A DNA stretch of 64,000 bases from Rubripirellula lacrimiformis (GTDB lineage: Bacteria; Planctomycetota; Planctomycetia; Pirellulales; Pirellulaceae): contig NZ_CP036525.1 in assembly GCF_007741535.1 (NCBI RefSeq), positions 5,704,001 to 5,768,000 on the forward strand, in the 5' to 3' direction. Position numbers and translations under genes: made by a program. Below the pieces are notes generated by a model that had not been told where the DNA came from, did no database searches, and worked only from the letters and a program-made list of their open reading frames with translations. This document shows positions 52,432 through 62,156 of this stretch, one piece after another (within the stretch, counting starts at the first letter, position 1; each line of letters starts with the position of its first letter).

Positions 52432-54429
52432 CTAGGCGGCCTTTTGAAAGTCAGCTCCGCACAGGCTTTGATAGAACCGGTTGCGTTCCAACAGATGCGC
52501 GTGGTGCCCTGAATCGGCCACGCGGCCTGCCTCAATGACGACGATGCGGTCGGCCATCGCCAAACTGGTCGGTCGGTGAGTGATCATCACCCCGGTTCGA
52601 TCAACCAGGAACTTGGCCAACGCTTGGTGAATCAGCTGTTCGGATTCCAAGTCAATCTGGCTGGTCGCTTCGTCCAGGATCAGCAGATCCGGGTCTCGCA
52701 AGAATGCCCGCGCCAAAGCGATCCGTTGCATCTGGCCGCCCGACAATCGCATCCCGCCGCAACCCAATTTAGTTTGGTAGCCGTCGGGCGTTTTGCGATG
52801 AATGAAATCATCCGCGAACGCCATCTTTGCCGCCCGGACTACCGCGTGTGCATCGGCGCCAGGCGATCCGTATCGAATGTTGTTTTCGATCGTGTCGTCA
52901 AACAAAACCGTACGCTGGGTCACCAATGCAATTCGTTTTCGCAGGTCACGCGTCCGCATCTCGCGAAGTGGAACACCGTCCATCGACACCGACCCTGATT
53001 GGGGATCGTCGAATCGGCATAACAAATTGACCAACGTGCTTTTGCCGCTGCCGTTGGGTCCCACCACTGCAATGGTTTCGCCATGGCGAATCGTCAGATC
53101 AATGCCTCGCAAAACGGTTGGTCCAGAGGGGTACTGAAATGCAACGTCACTGAAGGTGATGCGGGAGTGCGGACGAGCCACTTCACGAGCGACGGCCGGC
53201 TCTTGCACGCGAACCTGTTTGTCGATCACGGCAAAGACGCGATCCGTTGCAGCGATGCCACGCTGCAGCCCACTCCATACATCGCTTAGCTTTTTGGCCG
53301 GGTCCGACGCACCGATCAACAACGCAAAGAACGTCAGGATTTGCCCCACAGTCAGTGGATCGGTGCTCATGCGAATGCCCAACAGGTGCGTTTTTTGGTT
53401 GACCACCAAATAGCCACCCGCCAAGATCGCTAGCGATACCGTACAGATCCCAAGCAGTTCACTGCTGCTGCGAGCCAAGGTGTTGTAGAACGACATCTTC
53501 ATTGACTTGCGATACAACGACTCGGTCGCGGCGTTGAACTTGGCTCTTTCGAATCCCTGGGTCGTGAATGCCTTGACCACTCGGATGCCTGCGAACGAAT
53601 CGTTCAACATGCCGTACAACTGGCTCATTTCTTCCATCAGTTTTCGGCTGGCTCGACGGATCGCCTTGCTCAGGTAATTCATCACGATGCCAATGATGGG
53701 TGTCACCACCATCACCATCAGCAACAGCCGTGGGCAAACCATCATGGCACCACCGAAACAGACGGCCATCTTCAACGGCTCGCGAATCAGCCGACCTAGC
53801 AGCACACCTAGCCCGGCGGTGACGTGCGAAATGTCGTTGGTCAAGCGAGCGGTCAAGTCAGAGGATCCATTTTCGCCGAACGAATCCAAGTCCAAGTGCA
53901 AAGCCTTGCGGAAAAATTGCCGACGAATCTCGATCGATGTCTTTTCGGCCACGAACTGGACCAATAGCAGGTTGATGGCCAGCGCAGTCAGCTTCAGGGC
54001 CGTACCGACCACCAGGAACCCCATCACCACCAACAGTGTCGCGTACGCCGAATCAGGGGCGTACTTGTCGATCGTCGGCTGCAGCTTCCGCAGATAATAG
54101 ATCCCGTCTGTGGCGGCCGTCCGCTTCACCTGAGCGGTTTCCAGTTCGACCTGCAAACGACTCTTTTCGTCGTCTGTCGCGTCCGCCACTTGATCCTGCA
54201 ACGCCGCGATTCGCGAATCCAGGTCGGCCACCCGCTGATCGGTTTCCGTGATCGTCTTTTCGGTGTACTCGGGGAACGACTGACCTTCGAAAACGACTTC
54301 CACCAACGGGTAGATCGCTCCGATATTGGTCCCCCACAGCACGGCGATGATCAACGAAGTGATCAAAATTCCTAGCAGCGACCAGCGACGCCGCGAGGCG
54401 ATTTTGAGTACGCGTCCAAAATTCTTCAT
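52432..54429 (-). CDS. ABC exporter, fused permease/ATPase (MsbA-like), with long external loop
   Basis: This is a 665-residue half-transporter. The permease domain has six predicted helices (first at ~18-38). The NBD occupies about 410-650: Walker A VGPNGSGKSTLVNL, Q-loop VTQRTVLFDDTIENN, signature LSGGQMQRIALARAFLRDP, Walker B LLILDEATS and switch His region MITHRPTSLAMADRI. Between TM1 and TM2 there is a ~90-residue extra, highly charged, coiled-coil-like loop (TDQRVADLDSRIAALQDQVAD..SRLQVELETAQ), absent from typical MsbA. The protein probably exports lipid or drug-like substrates as a homodimer. No partner subunit lies nearby. Confidence 0.9.
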   Translation of the reverse strand: MKNFGRVLKIASRRRWSLLGILITSLIIAVLWGTNIGAIYPLVEVVFEGQSFPEYTEKTITETDQRVADLDSRIAALQDQVADATDDEKSRLQVELETAQVKRTAATDGIYYLRKLQPTIDKYAPDSAYATLLVVMGFLVVGTALKLTALAINLLLVQFVAEKTSIEIRRQFFRKALHLDLDSFGENGSSDLTARLTNDISHVTAGLGVLLGRLIREPLKMAVCFGGAMMVCPRLLLMVMVVTPIIGIVMNYLSKAIRRASRKLMEEMSQLYGMLNDSFAGIRVVKAFTTQGFERAKFNAATESLYRKSMKMSFYNTLARSSSELLGICTVSLAILAGGYLVVNQKTHLLGIRMSTDPLTVGQILTFFALLIGASDPAKKLSDVWSGLQRGIAATDRVFAVIDKQVRVQEPAVAREVARPHSRITFSDVAFQYPSGPTVLRGIDLTIRHGETIAVVGPNGSGKSTLVNLLCRFDDPQSGSVSMDGVPLREMRTRDLRKRIALVTQRTVLFDDTIENNIRYGSPGADAHAVVRAAKMAFADDFIHRKTPDGYQTKLGCGGMRLSGGQMQRIALARAFLRDPDLLILDEATSQIDLESEQLIHQALAKFLVDRTGVMITHRPTSLAMADRIVVIEAGRVADSGHHAHLLERNRFYQSLCGADFQKAA

Positions 54430-54574
54430 CAGACCTGATCATCCATGATTCGCTGTAGAAAACCGGCCTCGCGAGAGGCACAAGTTTCTTTTAGCGATCA
54501 TCCCGGACGGCGACCACCCGAATTCGTTCCATCGATTGCTTGCATAGCCGGCCCCTTCGGCACCACCAGCGCAA

Positions 54575-54612
54575 CAAAAACGTCGCCAAAGACATCTGTC
54601 CTTGGCGACGTT
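54575..54612 (-). terminator. Rho-independent terminator after frr
   Basis: On the minus strand AACGTCGCCAA (54612-54602) pairs with TTGGCGACGTT (54589-54579), loop GGACAGATGTCT, followed by a T-rich TTTTT tract ending near 54575. It lies 57 bases after the frr stop and closes the rpsB-tsf-pyrH-frr cluster. Confidence 0.85.
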
Positions 54613-54668
54613 CGCAATGTTCTAGCAATCATCGGTCCAAAAATCGGCCGGCGAAGAATCCCAACGGA

Positions 54669-55232
54669 CTAGGCTTCGGTGACTTCGGCTTCGCGGCCCT
54701 TGGCCAATTCACCCGCCTGAGCCTCGTACTTTTTCGTCAGCTCTTGCACAGAATCCTTGATCGTGTCGCGTTCGTCTTCGCCGATCACTTTGTCTTTTTC
54801 GGCGGTATCGACGGCTTTGTTCGCATCGCGACGGATGTTTCGAATCGCGATCTTCGATTCTTCGGTCAACTCTTTGATACGGCTGACCATCTTCTTACGC
54901 ACTTCGGTCGACAATGCGGGAACGTTCAGACGGATCAGGCGGCCATCGTTTTGCGGGTTCAGACCAATATCGCTGGCCACAATCGCCTTTTCGATTTCCT
55001 TGATCGTCGACGCGTCGTAGGGTCGGATCACGATCTGTTGCGGTTCGGGGGTACCGATCGAAGCAAGCTGCTTCAACGGTGTGGATGAACCGTAAACGTC
55101 GACCTTGATCGAATCGACCAAGCCTGGCGTCGCCCGACCGGTGCGGATACCGGACAAATTGTGTTGCAGAACCGAGATCGCCTTTTCCATGCGTTCTTCG
55201 GCGTCCATCAGGGTGTCGTCAGCGGTGGCCAT
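54669..55232 (-). CDS. frr: Ribosome recycling factor
   Basis: This is a 187-residue factor, the standard length. With EF-G it splits the post-termination ribosome. The N-terminal helix carries MEKAISVLQHNLSGIRTGRATPGLVDSI, and the head has VYGSSTPLKQLASIGTPEPQQIVI. The C-terminal helical hairpin includes EVRKKMVSRIKELTEESKIAIRNIRRDANKAVD. A good AAGGA ribosome site lies upstream of ATG 55232. It is the last gene of the conserved rpsB-tsf-pyrH-frr order and is followed by a strong terminator. The C-terminal tail (GELAKGREAEVTEA) is slightly longer than E. coli. Confidence 0.97.
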   Translation of the reverse strand: MATADDTLMDAEERMEKAISVLQHNLSGIRTGRATPGLVDSIKVDVYGSSTPLKQLASIGTPEPQQIVIRPYDASTIKEIEKAIVASDIGLNPQNDGRLIRLNVPALSTEVRKKMVSRIKELTEESKIAIRNIRRDANKAVDTAEKDKVIGEDERDTIKDSVQELTKKYEAQAGELAKGREAEVTEA

Positions 55233-55353
55233 AGGAAGATCCTTTTCGTGGAAGAAGATTTGGAGGTAGGATTAAAAAGTGTAGATCAACAGCGAGCGGC
55301 AAAACGGTATCCGACACCGACGTCGGCGCGAACACACGTCGTGATTTGAATCA

Positions 55354-56136
55354 TTATCCATGGGGGGGAAGCTTCGTCGTACCGATCCAGGTTCCGACCG
55401 TTTCGCCCTGGATTGCTTTGACGATGTTCCCATCTTTCTTGAAGTTGAATACCAGGATCGGCTTGGCGTGTTCATTGCACAGCGCGATCGCGGTGGCATC
55501 CATCACCTTGAGGTTTTTGGCGATGACTTCACCATAGGTCAACGATTCGTATAGGACGGCGTGCGGATTCTTTTCGGGGTCGTCGCTATAAACGCCATCG
55601 ACGCGAGTCGCTTTCAAGACAACGTCGGCATCGAGTTCCAGGGCCCGCTGAGCCGCGGCGGTATCGGTTGTCACGAAGGGGTTGCCAATTCCGGCCGCCA
55701 AGATGACGACGCGTCCCTTTTCCAGATGCTGGATCGCTCGGCGTCGAATGAATGTTTCGGCGATCTTCTCCATCGGAACGGCCGACATCACGCGTGTCTG
55801 CAGCCCGATCGATTCCAGCGCGTCTTGCATCGACAGGGAATTGATGACCGTGGCCAGCATGCCCATGTAATGCGCGGTCGCTTCTTGGACCATCGCGTTG
55901 CGGCCCGAGAATTGTGCACCGCGAAGGATGTTGCCGCCGCCGATCACGATCGCAATTTGGCATCCCGATTGATGCGCCGCTTTGATCTGTCGAGCGATTT
56001 CGCCGGACTCTTCGCCGCTGATTCCTCGACCGCCCGAATCAGCCAAACTTTCGCCACTGAGCTTCAAAATAACGCGCCGGTAACGCAGATCGCTGCTGGG
56101 TGAAACTTCGGTCTGGCCATCGGCGTCTTGGGTCAT
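55354..56136 (-). CDS. pyrH: UMP kinase
   Basis: This is a 260-residue kinase of the amino-acid kinase fold that makes UDP from UMP using ATP. The sequence starts with [14 protein letters not shown] and carries [33 protein letters not shown] region ([11 protein letters not shown]..), [14 protein letters not shown], and [13 protein letters not shown]. The C-terminus ends at [12 protein letters not shown] 56136 is preferred because the preceding frame (to 56217) is not conserved in kind. It lies between tsf and frr, with a terminator hairpin in the tsf-pyrH gap, suggesting partial decoupling of its transcription. Confidence 0.96.
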   Translation of the reverse strand: MTQDADGQTEVSPSSDLRYRRVILKLSGESLADSGGRGISGEESGEIARQIKAAHQSGCQIAIVIGGGNILRGAQFSGRNAMVQEATAHYMGMLATVINSLSMQDALESIGLQTRVMSAVPMEKIAETFIRRRAIQHLEKGRVVILAAGIGNPFVTTDTAAAQRALELDADVVLKATRVDGVYSDDPEKNPHAVLYESLTYGEVIAKNLKVMDATAIALCNEHAKPILVFNFKKDGNIVKAIQGETVGTWIGTTKLPPHG

Positions 56137-56232
56137 AGGAAAATCGCTGGTCGTGTGAATCGAGGAACGGGTGGGGCAGAAGCAACGATCGGGCGTCGCA
56201 CGCACTGGGTGCATCAACCATCATCATAAACG

Positions 56233-56271
56233 AAAAAACCTCGCCGAACCGATGGGGGTCGACGAGGTTTT
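56233..56271 (-). terminator. Terminator/attenuator between tsf and pyrH
   Basis: AAAACCTCG (minus strand 56271-56263) pairs with CGAGGTTTT (56243-56235) and is followed by T residues to 56233. It is 28 bases beyond the tsf stop. With A- and T-runs on both sides it is a classic Rho-independent hairpin, so pyrH-frr probably have their own promoter or receive read-through only. Confidence 0.8.
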
Positions 56272-56299
56272 ATGAACCGCTGTATCAGGGGGGATCAGA

Positions 56300-57277
56300 C
56301 TAGCTGACCGCAACTCGCTTGAACTCGACCACTTCGGCCGAATCGCTCAGATCCTTGATCGCCGTTTCGACGGTCTTGGTATCGTCCAGGGCGAAGAACT
56401 GGCTCAACAAGCAACGTTCTTGGTCCAGCAGAGTGTTGTCCGAGATGAATCGATCGACCTTTCCGGGAACGATCTTGTCCCAAATTTTCTCGGGTTTGCC
56501 TTCGGCCTTCAATTCGTCCTTGATCGTGGCTTCGATGGCTGCCATGACTTCGGCAGTCAGCTGACGACGGCTGGCGTACTGAGGCACGTTCTTCTGTGGC
56601 TTGCCCAGATTTTCGCGCTCGTTGATTTCGTTCTCGGCACGAATTTGAGCCTGCAGAGCTTCGGTTTCCTTGGTGACCAATTCTTCGTCGAATTCGTCAG
56701 GATGCAGGATCGATGGCTTCATGGCCGCGATGTGCATGGCAACGCTACGGAAGAACTGTGGTGCTTCGGCGTGACCACCGTCCTTGTAGCTAACCAAAAC
56801 ACCGATCTTGCTGCCGGCGTGGATGTACGAAGCGATGTTTTCGCCTTCGACGACTTGGACGTCGGCGACTTCGATCTTTTCACCGATCTTGCCGGTTTCC
56901 AAAACCAATCGTTCGCCAACAGTGGCTCCTTCGAATGGCAGTGCGGCAACTTCTTCTTTGGTGGTGCAATTGTTATCGAAGGCCAACTTTGCAATTTGGT
57001 TGGTCAGTTCGATGAAGCCTTCGTTCTTGGCGACGAAGTCGGTTTCGCAGCTGAGCGCCAACAACATCGCTTTGTTGCCTTCGCTAAGTGCAACCACGAC
57101 GCCTTCGTTGGCGTCACGGTCGGCACGCTTGGCAGCGACCTTCTGGCCTTTTTTGCGCAAGTAATCCAAGGCACCTTCAAGATCGCCACCGGATTCCTGC
57201 AGGGCCTTTTTACAGTCCATCATGCCCGCGCCGGTCGATCGTCGCAGTTCGCTGACATCTTTTGCGGAAATTGCCAT
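56300..57277 (-). CDS. tsf: Translation elongation factor Ts
   Basis: This is a 325-residue guanine nucleotide exchange factor for EF-Tu. The N-terminal UBA-like domain has VSELRRSTGAGMMDCKKALQ and GDLEGALDYLRKKG. The exchange motif TDFVAKN is seen in SCETDFVAKNEGF. The dimerisation/core part includes HIAAMKPSIL and the C-terminal part the QERCLLSQFF and VVEFKRVAVS end. It is about 40 residues longer than E. coli EF-Ts. It follows rpsB after 378 bases and precedes pyrH. Confidence 0.97.
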   Translation of the reverse strand: MAISAKDVSELRRSTGAGMMDCKKALQESGGDLEGALDYLRKKGQKVAAKRADRDANEGVVVALSEGNKAMLLALSCETDFVAKNEGFIELTNQIAKLAFDNNCTTKEEVAALPFEGATVGERLVLETGKIGEKIEVADVQVVEGENIASYIHAGSKIGVLVSYKDGGHAEAPQFFRSVAMHIAAMKPSILHPDEFDEELVTKETEALQAQIRAENEINERENLGKPQKNVPQYASRRQLTAEVMAAIEATIKDELKAEGKPEKIWDKIVPGKVDRFISDNTLLDQERCLLSQFFALDDTKTVETAIKDLSDSAEVVEFKRVAVS

Positions 57278-57655
57278 TCTTCTCTTCTTCCTACTTCTTG
57301 TCTGACGTACTTAAAGAATCATCAATTCGGTGTGGCCTTTCGCGATTCGAAAGGCCGGCGGACAAGCGACTCGGGCTGTCCGCAAGAAACCTGGCCTGCT
57401 AGGCCAAAGACACGGCAACGGCCGTCTCGGTTCTGCTGTTTTGTTGGATCCGAAGCGATCGTGATCGGAAAGCTCCCGAAGACCTCGCGGCCACTGAAAA
57501 CCCGGCTGGGCTAGCGGCCACTGGTTCGCTTTTCGGACCGCTGACGGCAAGGTCAAACGGTCCGGGTTCGATGGCGGCCGAATTCCCCGGCCACCGGGAC
57601 ACAGAATTCTCTGGTCCCCATGATACCGGTCGGCATCGCGTCGACGAACGACGAC
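57278..57655. other. Long rpsB-tsf intergenic region with a hairpin
   Basis: This spacer is unusually long for the rpsB-tsf pair. It includes a strong stem (GGCCTTTCG at 57334-57342 with CGAAAGGCC at 57348-57356) about 60-80 bases before tsf, and several GC-rich imperfect inverted repeats. No U-run follows the stem in the reading direction. A separate tsf promoter or a leader control element is possible. No gene is seen. Confidence 0.5.
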
Positions 57656-58414
57656 CTAGCTGGCCGAAGTTTGTTCGGCGACAGGTTCAGCAGCTGCGGC
57701 TGCAGGAGCACCGTCGGACTTGTTCATCGCCAGTTGGCCCTTGCCGGCGTTAACCGCATCAGCCAACTGCTTCATGATCAATTCAACGCTGCGGATACCG
57801 TCGTCGTTGCCTGGAATCGGCAAGTCGATTTGCGAAGGATCGCTGTCGGTATCGATCAGGGCAACGGTAGGGATGCCCAATCGTTTGGCTTCACGAACCG
57901 CATTGCGTTCCTTGCCTGGGTCAACGATGAACAAGCACTCTGGCAAGCGGTTCATCGAACGAAGACCGTTCAGGTTACGGTACATTTTGCGGTACTCGCG
58001 GTTCAGCGACGACTGCATTTTCTTGCTGTAATCGTTGATGCGATCGCTGCCGCGCAGTTCTTCCAATTCTTCCAACCGGGTCAATCGGCTGCGAATGGTT
58101 CGGAAGTTGGTCAGCGTTCCACCAAGCCAGCGTTCGCTGACGAAAGGCATTCCGCAACGCAATGCTTGCTCTTCGACGGCTTCACCAGCTTGACGCTTGG
58201 TACCGACGAACAGGATCAGGCTGCCACCGGCAGCCACTTGGCTAAGATATTTTTTGGCACGAAGCATGCCGCGAAGTGTTTCGCGGATGTCCATGATGTG
58301 GATCTGGTTCTTACGACCAAAGATGTACGGAGCCATCTTTGGGTTCCACAGACTGGTGCGGTGTCCGAAGTGGACGCCAGCTTCAATCATTTCTTGGACG
58401 ATCGGATTTGCCAC
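57656..58414 (-). CDS. rpsB: 30S ribosomal protein S2
   Basis: This is a 252-residue ribosomal protein that binds the 30S head/body near S1. The start [20 protein letters not shown] is typical, and GTG 58414 is preferred since it gives the canonical 'MAN' start, with an AAGGA site 8 bases upstream. Body features are [43 protein letters not shown], and the C-terminal [15 protein letters not shown] Lys/Ala-rich tail ends the protein. First gene of the rpsB-tsf-pyrH-frr order. Confidence 0.97.
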   Translation of the reverse strand: MANPIVQEMIEAGVHFGHRTSLWNPKMAPYIFGRKNQIHIMDIRETLRGMLRAKKYLSQVAAGGSLILFVGTKRQAGEAVEEQALRCGMPFVSERWLGGTLTNFRTIRSRLTRLEELEELRGSDRINDYSKKMQSSLNREYRKMYRNLNGLRSMNRLPECLFIVDPGKERNAVREAKRLGIPTVALIDTDSDPSQIDLPIPGNDDGIRSVELIMKQLADAVNAGKGQLAMNKSDGAPAAAAAEPVAEQTSAS

Positions 58415-59103
58415 TATCAATTTCCTTCAATGTTCTTGCCATCACGGGCTACGAGAAATAGTGACCCACAGAAACAATTTCCGGGTCCTATTTCCAGGGC
58501 ATCGAGCGGCCAGAAGACTGGTCCAAACGCTCTTCGCCCTTCGTCCCATCAGCGACGGCTGGTGAGTGAAAAGTCGCCCAAAGCAAAATGGGCCGACCAT
58601 GAGAGCGAAGAACGTACAGGAGCGGCCGTTTTTCAGCAAGAGCGCGACGAAATACTGGCGTTTTCCCCCACTCGAATCGCCCAAGATCATTGGCGGACAG
58701 CAAAAACGCAGCTCGCCAGAGAAAACAGCGTATTCGTTGGCACAACCACGAACCGCAGGCCCCCAAACCAACTCCCGATCGAATCCCAACGAACGCCCCC
58801 CCCCTCCACAGAAGTCACCTGCAAGCCCCCGATCCACGGCGCCTGCGTCCAGCAGATCGACATGACTGCCTCCAAACCGGCAAGAATCATTCACGCAAGC
58901 GATTGCGAGAAAATGCCAGCGGCGTTGCTCGCCATTGCCCCGACTGGCATAAATTGAATGGATGGCAAGCGTCGGAAGCTTGACAATGAACCCCAGATGA
59001 TCTGACTTTCGTCCCCCCTCCGTAAAGCCATGTCGACCGGACGCCTGCCCCACCCCCCCGGCGCCGGACCGCTCGGATGCTTCCCTCTGTGACCTGATGC
59101 TGA
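58415..59103. other. Divergent intergenic region, 689 bases
   Basis: This region lies between rpsB (leftward) and a lipoprotein gene (rightward). Both promoters are expected here. It includes C-rich runs (for example near 58796-58804). A long minus-strand open frame crosses it but has no domain, and it overlaps the lipoprotein start, so it is not called. No RNA or riboswitch was recognised. Confidence 0.5.
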
Positions 59104-62100
59104 ATGAGTTTGCTGCCCATTTCATCCAAACGCGTTCATCCATTTGTTCTGGTATTCCCGTTCGCGGTCGTGGTTGCAATCGCGGTGGGATGCCAACGTG
59201 AACCCTCGTCGCAACCTCTTTCCGAGGATGCAAACGGCCAATCAGCCACCGCCCCCCAATCGTCCCGAGGATCCGAATCGTCGCTCGGCAATTCAACAGG
59301 CCAACCGGCGATGCCGGCCGATCAACTGGAAGCGGCGGGGGACACCGCCGCCACCGTGGGGAACACCAGCTTGGCGATTTCCAGATACCAGCAGGCGATG
59401 GACGCGGCCCCCACGCCGTCCCGCAATCTGTTTGACAAATTAGGCCAACAATTCATGACCGCTGGCCGGCCATTTGAGACCATGGCTGTCCTGGATCGCG
59501 CGATTGCACAATACGGCGCCGACGCCGATTTGCGTCGAAAGATGGTCAGCGTCCAAGCTTCACTCGGACTGCAGCGTGACGCGGCCGTCCATTTGCGATG
59601 GCTGATTCAACGAGGGCACGGCACGCTCGGGCTGTTGATCATGGCCTCGGACCTCAGCCGGCCACAAACCGTCGAATCCACCTGCCGATATTCGCTGAAA
59701 CAATTCCCCCAAGATTTGCGGCCGCAGTTTTCGTTGGCGTGCATGCCGGCCTATCGCGGGGAATGGCAGGCTGCGGCTGAACTGCTTGCGCCCGTGGTCG
59801 CCGCGCACCCCGAATTCGTTCCTGCCCAAGCACTTTATGGCCGCGTGTTGGTCGAACTGGAAGACCACGACGCGATCGAGCAATGGGCCAGTGGCACACC
59901 CCCCCCAATCCAACAGAGCCCCCAGTACTGGATCGCAGCGGCGATTCACTACCAACGGAACAATGATCTTGAAAAGGCGAGCCAAGCGTACGCGCTGGCC
60001 GCAAAGCGTGCCCCGGACGACGGTGAAATCCTGACCCGCTGGGCAGCCGTGCTGGCCCAACAAGGCAGCGATGAAGAATCGCGTCATGTCGCCAAGCGTG
60101 CCAGTCAAGTTGCATCGCTGCGAACCGATGTCGATTCGCTGCTGGGTTGGAACCATCAATCCCAAACCGCCGCGGTCCAGGTTGCCCAACGTCTCGAACA
60201 GATGGGGCGATTGTGGGAATCCACCACCTGGCTGCAAGCAGCGCTTCCTATCCAACAGAATCCTCGTGCCGAGATTCAGTCGCTGTACAAAACAGTGCGT
60301 GCAAAGCTGACGCGAGACACACCGTGGCGCGCCGATGACTCGGTCGTGGCTGAATTGGTCGCCACCGCATCAAGTTTCACGCCTGACTGGTCCCTTGGCG
60401 ATGTTCCAACCAGCCGAACCGCGACCGATTCGCTTCGGCCCCCAGCCCGGTTCGCTGATCAGGCGGTCCAGCGGGGGCTGGATCACGTTTGCCGGTTGCA
60501 CCCGAGCACGAAGCCGCAGACGGGCCTAATGATCTATCAGTCCAATGCGGGCGGAGTCGGCGCCGCAGATTTCGACAACGATGGTTGGCCAGACATCTAC
60601 TTGACCCAGTCCGACGGGGATCCGTTCAGCGATACGTCGAGCCCCAATCGGATGTTCCGAAACCTGGACGGTGAATTCGCGGACGTCACCGAACACTCCG
60701 GGGGCGGAGACCGTGGATTTTCTCAGGGCGTCTGTTTGGCCGACTACAACGACGATGGTTTCGTCGACATTTTGGCCAATAGCATCGGCACCAGCCATCT
60801 GTACCGAAACAACGGTGACGGCACATTTTCACAGGTCAAGTCACCAGCCGGATTTCCGTCGGACCTGTGGACAACATCGTCGGCGATCGCTGACTTTGAC
60901 TCCGACGGAAACGCAGACATTTTCTTGGTGGGGTACTGCGCCGGTCAAGCACCTTTCGAACAACCATGCTTCGACGCCAACCTTGGCGAAAACCGATCCT
61001 GTTCGCCGCTGGTCTTCGAAGCTCAGCACGATCGTGTTTTTCGTGGTGTCGGTGACGGCACGTTTGTCGACGCCACGGATCAATGGCTGCAACCGCACAC
61101 ACCCGGCCGCGGATTCGGAATCGTTGTGGGCCAAATCGATTCCACCCCAGGGCTGGATGCCTACGTTGCCAATGACATGTCTAGCAATCATTTCTGGACA
61201 CGTGACCGCAGCGAAGAGCAAACGTTTGGATGGTCGGAACAGGCCAGCCTGCGTGGTTTGGCATTGAACGCACGATCCCTTTCCCAAGCATCGATGGGGA
61301 TCGCAACAGGCGATGCCGACAATGACGGCGATCTGGATTTCTTGTTGACGCATTTTTCCGATGACCACAACACGTTTTACGAACAAGTGGTCGATGGAGT
61401 TTGGTCCGATCGGTCGAAACAAGTCGACCTCGCTTCGCCATCGGTGCCGATGCTCGGATTCGGCACGCAGTTCCTAGATACGGATAACGATGGGTCGTTG
61501 GAACTATTTGTTGCCAACGGCGACATCGATGACTTCACACACGAAGACCGCCTGTACCGACAGCCTGCTCAAGTTTTCAATCGACGCGATGACAACCATT
61601 GGCAGCAGGTCCCCGGCGACAGCATTGGCGAATATTTCTCGACAAACCACCTAGGTCGCGCCGCAGCGACCTTGGACGCCAACCGGGATGGTCTGACCGA
61701 TTTGATCGTCACCCATCTATTTGAACCCGTTGCCCTGCTGATCAATCAAACCCAATCCTCGGATCCCCCCCCATCTTCGGCGCAAATCCAGACGCCTTCG
61801 AAACAAATCCGTCTATGGTTAAGGTCAACCACAGGGCACCGCGACGCCATCGGTGCCATTGCGCAGATCAAAAGCGACCAGTCCACGCAAACCGGCTGGC
61901 TGATTTCGGGCAATGGTTTTCAATGTTCCAATGAAAGCTGCATTCGCTTTGGAACGGGCAGCATCGAACAAAGCCATGTCCAGCTTTCGATCCAATGGCC
62001 AAGCGGTGTGAAAGAGAGTTTTGGAACCGTCGATTCGGCTGGATCGTTCCTGATTGTGGAAGGAACCGGATCAGCTTTCCCGCTGGACGAAAACGAACCG

Positions 62101-62118
62101 ATCGCTGGATCACGTTAA
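59104..62118 (+). CDS. TPR/FG-GAP/UnbV lipoprotein (CRTAC1-like)
   Basis: This is a 1004-residue lipoprotein. The lipobox AIAVGC (Cys ~35) follows the signal helix (PFVLVFPFAVVVAIAVG). The first half (about 75-420) holds TPR-like helical repeats (AGDTAATVGNTSLAISRYQQAM; SLGLQRDAAVHLRWLI). The second half (about 445-890) holds FG-GAP/VCBS-type propeller repeats with calcium-like DxDxDG loops: DFDNDGWPDIYL, DYNDDGFVDILA, DFDSDGNADIFL, DADNDGDLDFLL, DTDNDGSLELFV. The C-terminal ~90 residues are an ASPIC/UnbV domain (LWLRSTTGHRDAIGAIAQIK..SIQWPSG). Planctomycetes have many such proteins; function is unknown, likely cell-surface or periplasmic binding. A close relative follows after 38 bases. Confidence 0.88.
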   Translation: MSLLPISSKRVHPFVLVFPFAVVVAIAVGCQREPSSQPLSEDANGQSATAPQSSRGSESSLGNSTGQPAMPADQLEAAGDTAATVGNTSLAISRYQQAMDAAPTPSRNLFDKLGQQFMTAGRPFETMAVLDRAIAQYGADADLRRKMVSVQASLGLQRDAAVHLRWLIQRGHGTLGLLIMASDLSRPQTVESTCRYSLKQFPQDLRPQFSLACMPAYRGEWQAAAELLAPVVAAHPEFVPAQALYGRVLVELEDHDAIEQWASGTPPPIQQSPQYWIAAAIHYQRNNDLEKASQAYALAAKRAPDDGEILTRWAAVLAQQGSDEESRHVAKRASQVASLRTDVDSLLGWNHQSQTAAVQVAQRLEQMGRLWESTTWLQAALPIQQNPRAEIQSLYKTVRAKLTRDTPWRADDSVVAELVATASSFTPDWSLGDVPTSRTATDSLRPPARFADQAVQRGLDHVCRLHPSTKPQTGLMIYQSNAGGVGAADFDNDGWPDIYLTQSDGDPFSDTSSPNRMFRNLDGEFADVTEHSGGGDRGFSQGVCLADYNDDGFVDILANSIGTSHLYRNNGDGTFSQVKSPAGFPSDLWTTSSAIADFDSDGNADIFLVGYCAGQAPFEQPCFDANLGENRSCSPLVFEAQHDRVFRGVGDGTFVDATDQWLQPHTPGRGFGIVVGQIDSTPGLDAYVANDMSSNHFWTRDRSEEQTFGWSEQASLRGLALNARSLSQASMGIATGDADNDGDLDFLLTHFSDDHNTFYEQVVDGVWSDRSKQVDLASPSVPMLGFGTQFLDTDNDGSLELFVANGDIDDFTHEDRLYRQPAQVFNRRDDNHWQQVPGDSIGEYFSTNHLGRAAATLDANRDGLTDLIVTHLFEPVALLINQTQSSDPPPSSAQIQTPSKQIRLWLRSTTGHRDAIGAIAQIKSDQSTQTGWLISGNGFQCSNESCIRFGTGSIEQSHVQLSIQWPSGVKESFGTVDSAGSFLIVEGTGSAFPLDENEPIAGSR

Positions 62119-62156
62119 AACCGAACGCCTGACGTATTGAATTTAGAGCAAATTGA

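Noticed and set aside
56420-57514. Plus-strand open frame across tsf
   Set aside because: Antisense to a certain EF-Ts gene.
58442-59296. Minus-strand open frame upstream of rpsB
   Set aside because: No domain; it overlaps the lipoprotein start and lies in the promoter spacer.
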